A stretch of DNA of 6,258 nucleotides from Cellvibrionaceae bacterium (lineage in GTDB: Bacteria > Pseudomonadota > Gammaproteobacteria > Pseudomonadales > Cellvibrionaceae), in the NCBI GenBank assembly GCA_027012915.1, contig JALUYN010000632.1, positions 1 through 6,258 of the forward strand, read 5' to 3'. Numbering within the stretch: the stretch's first letter is position 1; every line of letters begins with the position of its first letter. The notes under the pieces are model-generated. The model saw nothing but the letters and a program-made list of their open reading frames with translations. It was not told the origin of the DNA and made no database searches. Positions 5,808-6,258 of this stretch are shown here, piece by piece. The position numbers and the translations under genes are program-made.

Positions 5808-6239
5808 TTACCGGATTACAGTTACCGGGCAGTGCGCCTTGCGCATCACATGCTCACTGACACTGCCCATCAATAGTTCGCTGATTGGAGAAAGACCGCG
5901 ACTGCCAATTACTATATGGTCAAATCCCTCGCGCTGGGCCAGCCCGACGATCTCCTCTTTAGGATCGCCAATAACGGTGCGATTCTCACCACCAAAGCTC
6001 AGTGTTACGCCGTCGAGACACTTCTGGGCAGCGTCAAACACTGGACGGGCATGGGCCTCTTCAATCGCATCAATCTCGTCACGGCTCTTACTCGCCAACC
6101 CCATAACTTCCGCCGCTGGCAGATCGTGCACATACAACAAGGTCATCTGCGCTCCCAGCTCCGCTGCCAAGGTCGCCGCCCAGTTAACCGCTTTACAACC
6201 ATGCTCAGAGCCGTCCACCGGCACCAGTATTTTGTCCAT
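5808..6239 (-). CDS. Universal stress protein, UspA family, ATP-binding type
   Basis: 143 residues, the normal single-domain length. The fold begins with the strand KILVPVDGSEHG (3-14), with D9 expected at the nucleotide site. It ends with the family signature GSRGLSPISELLMGSVS (112-128), which fits G-2x-G-9x-G-[ST] exactly through G112, G115, G125 and S126. This is the hallmark of the ATP-binding subgroup (MJ0577 type), in contrast to E. coli UspA, which lacks it. The final strand is CPVTVIR. Such proteins dimerise and help cells survive starvation, oxidative or respiratory stress, but the exact role is unknown. The ATG at 6239 follows GGGGGGA by 6 bases, an unusually strong G-rich ribosome site. 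The promoter lies beyond the window edge. It converges on slyD, and no clear terminator was found at its 3' end. Confidence 0.93.
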   Translation of the reverse strand: MDKILVPVDGSEHGCKAVNWAATLAAELGAQMTLLYVHDLPAAEVMGLASKSRDEIDAIEEAHARPVFDAAQKCLDGVTLSFGGENRTVIGDPKEEIVGLAQREGFDHIVIGSRGLSPISELLMGSVSEHVMRKAHCPVTVIR

Positions 6240-6258
6240 AGCCTTTCCCCCCAGTTGT

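Noticed and set aside
1..6258. Mobile elements, CRISPR, tRNA, defence or other novel multi-gene system
   Set aside because: All coding space is taken by conserved housekeeping or widespread families in a familiar order. I found no transposase, integrase, spaced repeats or tRNA-like folds.

Overview
The window looks like an ordinary stretch of chromosome from a gammaproteobacterium with moderately high GC. Every protein resembles gammaproteobacterial families, and the order hda / DUF2066 gene / divergent purM-purN / DUF3108 gene is, from memory, the one found in Pseudomonas and its relatives. A marine or soil Pseudomonadales/Cellvibrionales-type organism is my best inference; the genus cannot be named from the sequence. 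I see no mobile element, tRNA, rRNA, CRISPR array or phage gene.

Layout. Bases 1-460 (+) hold the 3' part of a gamma-class carbonic anhydrase family gene. A perfect 12-bp stem-loop (493-521) separates it from a convergent minus-strand pair: a secreted DUF2066 protein (2412-1291) followed by hda (1279-554), whose Shine-Dalgarno overlaps the stop codon of the DUF2066 gene. A 190-bp divergent spacer (2413-2602) with a 9-bp inverted repeat and a good extended -10 leads into purM (2603-3649) and purN (3650-4312). These two touch with no spacer and encode two steps of de novo IMP synthesis. A secreted DUF3108 protein (4408-5130) and a SlyD-type FKBP prolyl isomerase/metallochaperone (5162-5647) follow on the same strand. 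After a weak terminator-like hairpin, a 160-bp convergent spacer carries back-to-back short tandem duplications. A universal stress protein gene (6239-5808, minus) closes the window.

How the genes relate. PurN makes formyl-GAR and PurM makes AIR two steps later, so they form a functional unit. The partners on both sides of the divergent promoter region are less understood: two exported proteins of unknown function (DUF2066 and DUF3108) flank a purine operon and a replication-initiation regulator (Hda). This arrangement is a conserved genomic neighbourhood rather than a proven pathway.

No previously undescribed multi-gene system is evident. The points most worth checking are a valine in place of the usual Lys/Arg in the Hda Walker A motif, the palindrome between the divergent purM and DUF2066 genes, and the run of 16-, 15- and 14-bp period duplications at the 3' end of the universal stress gene.
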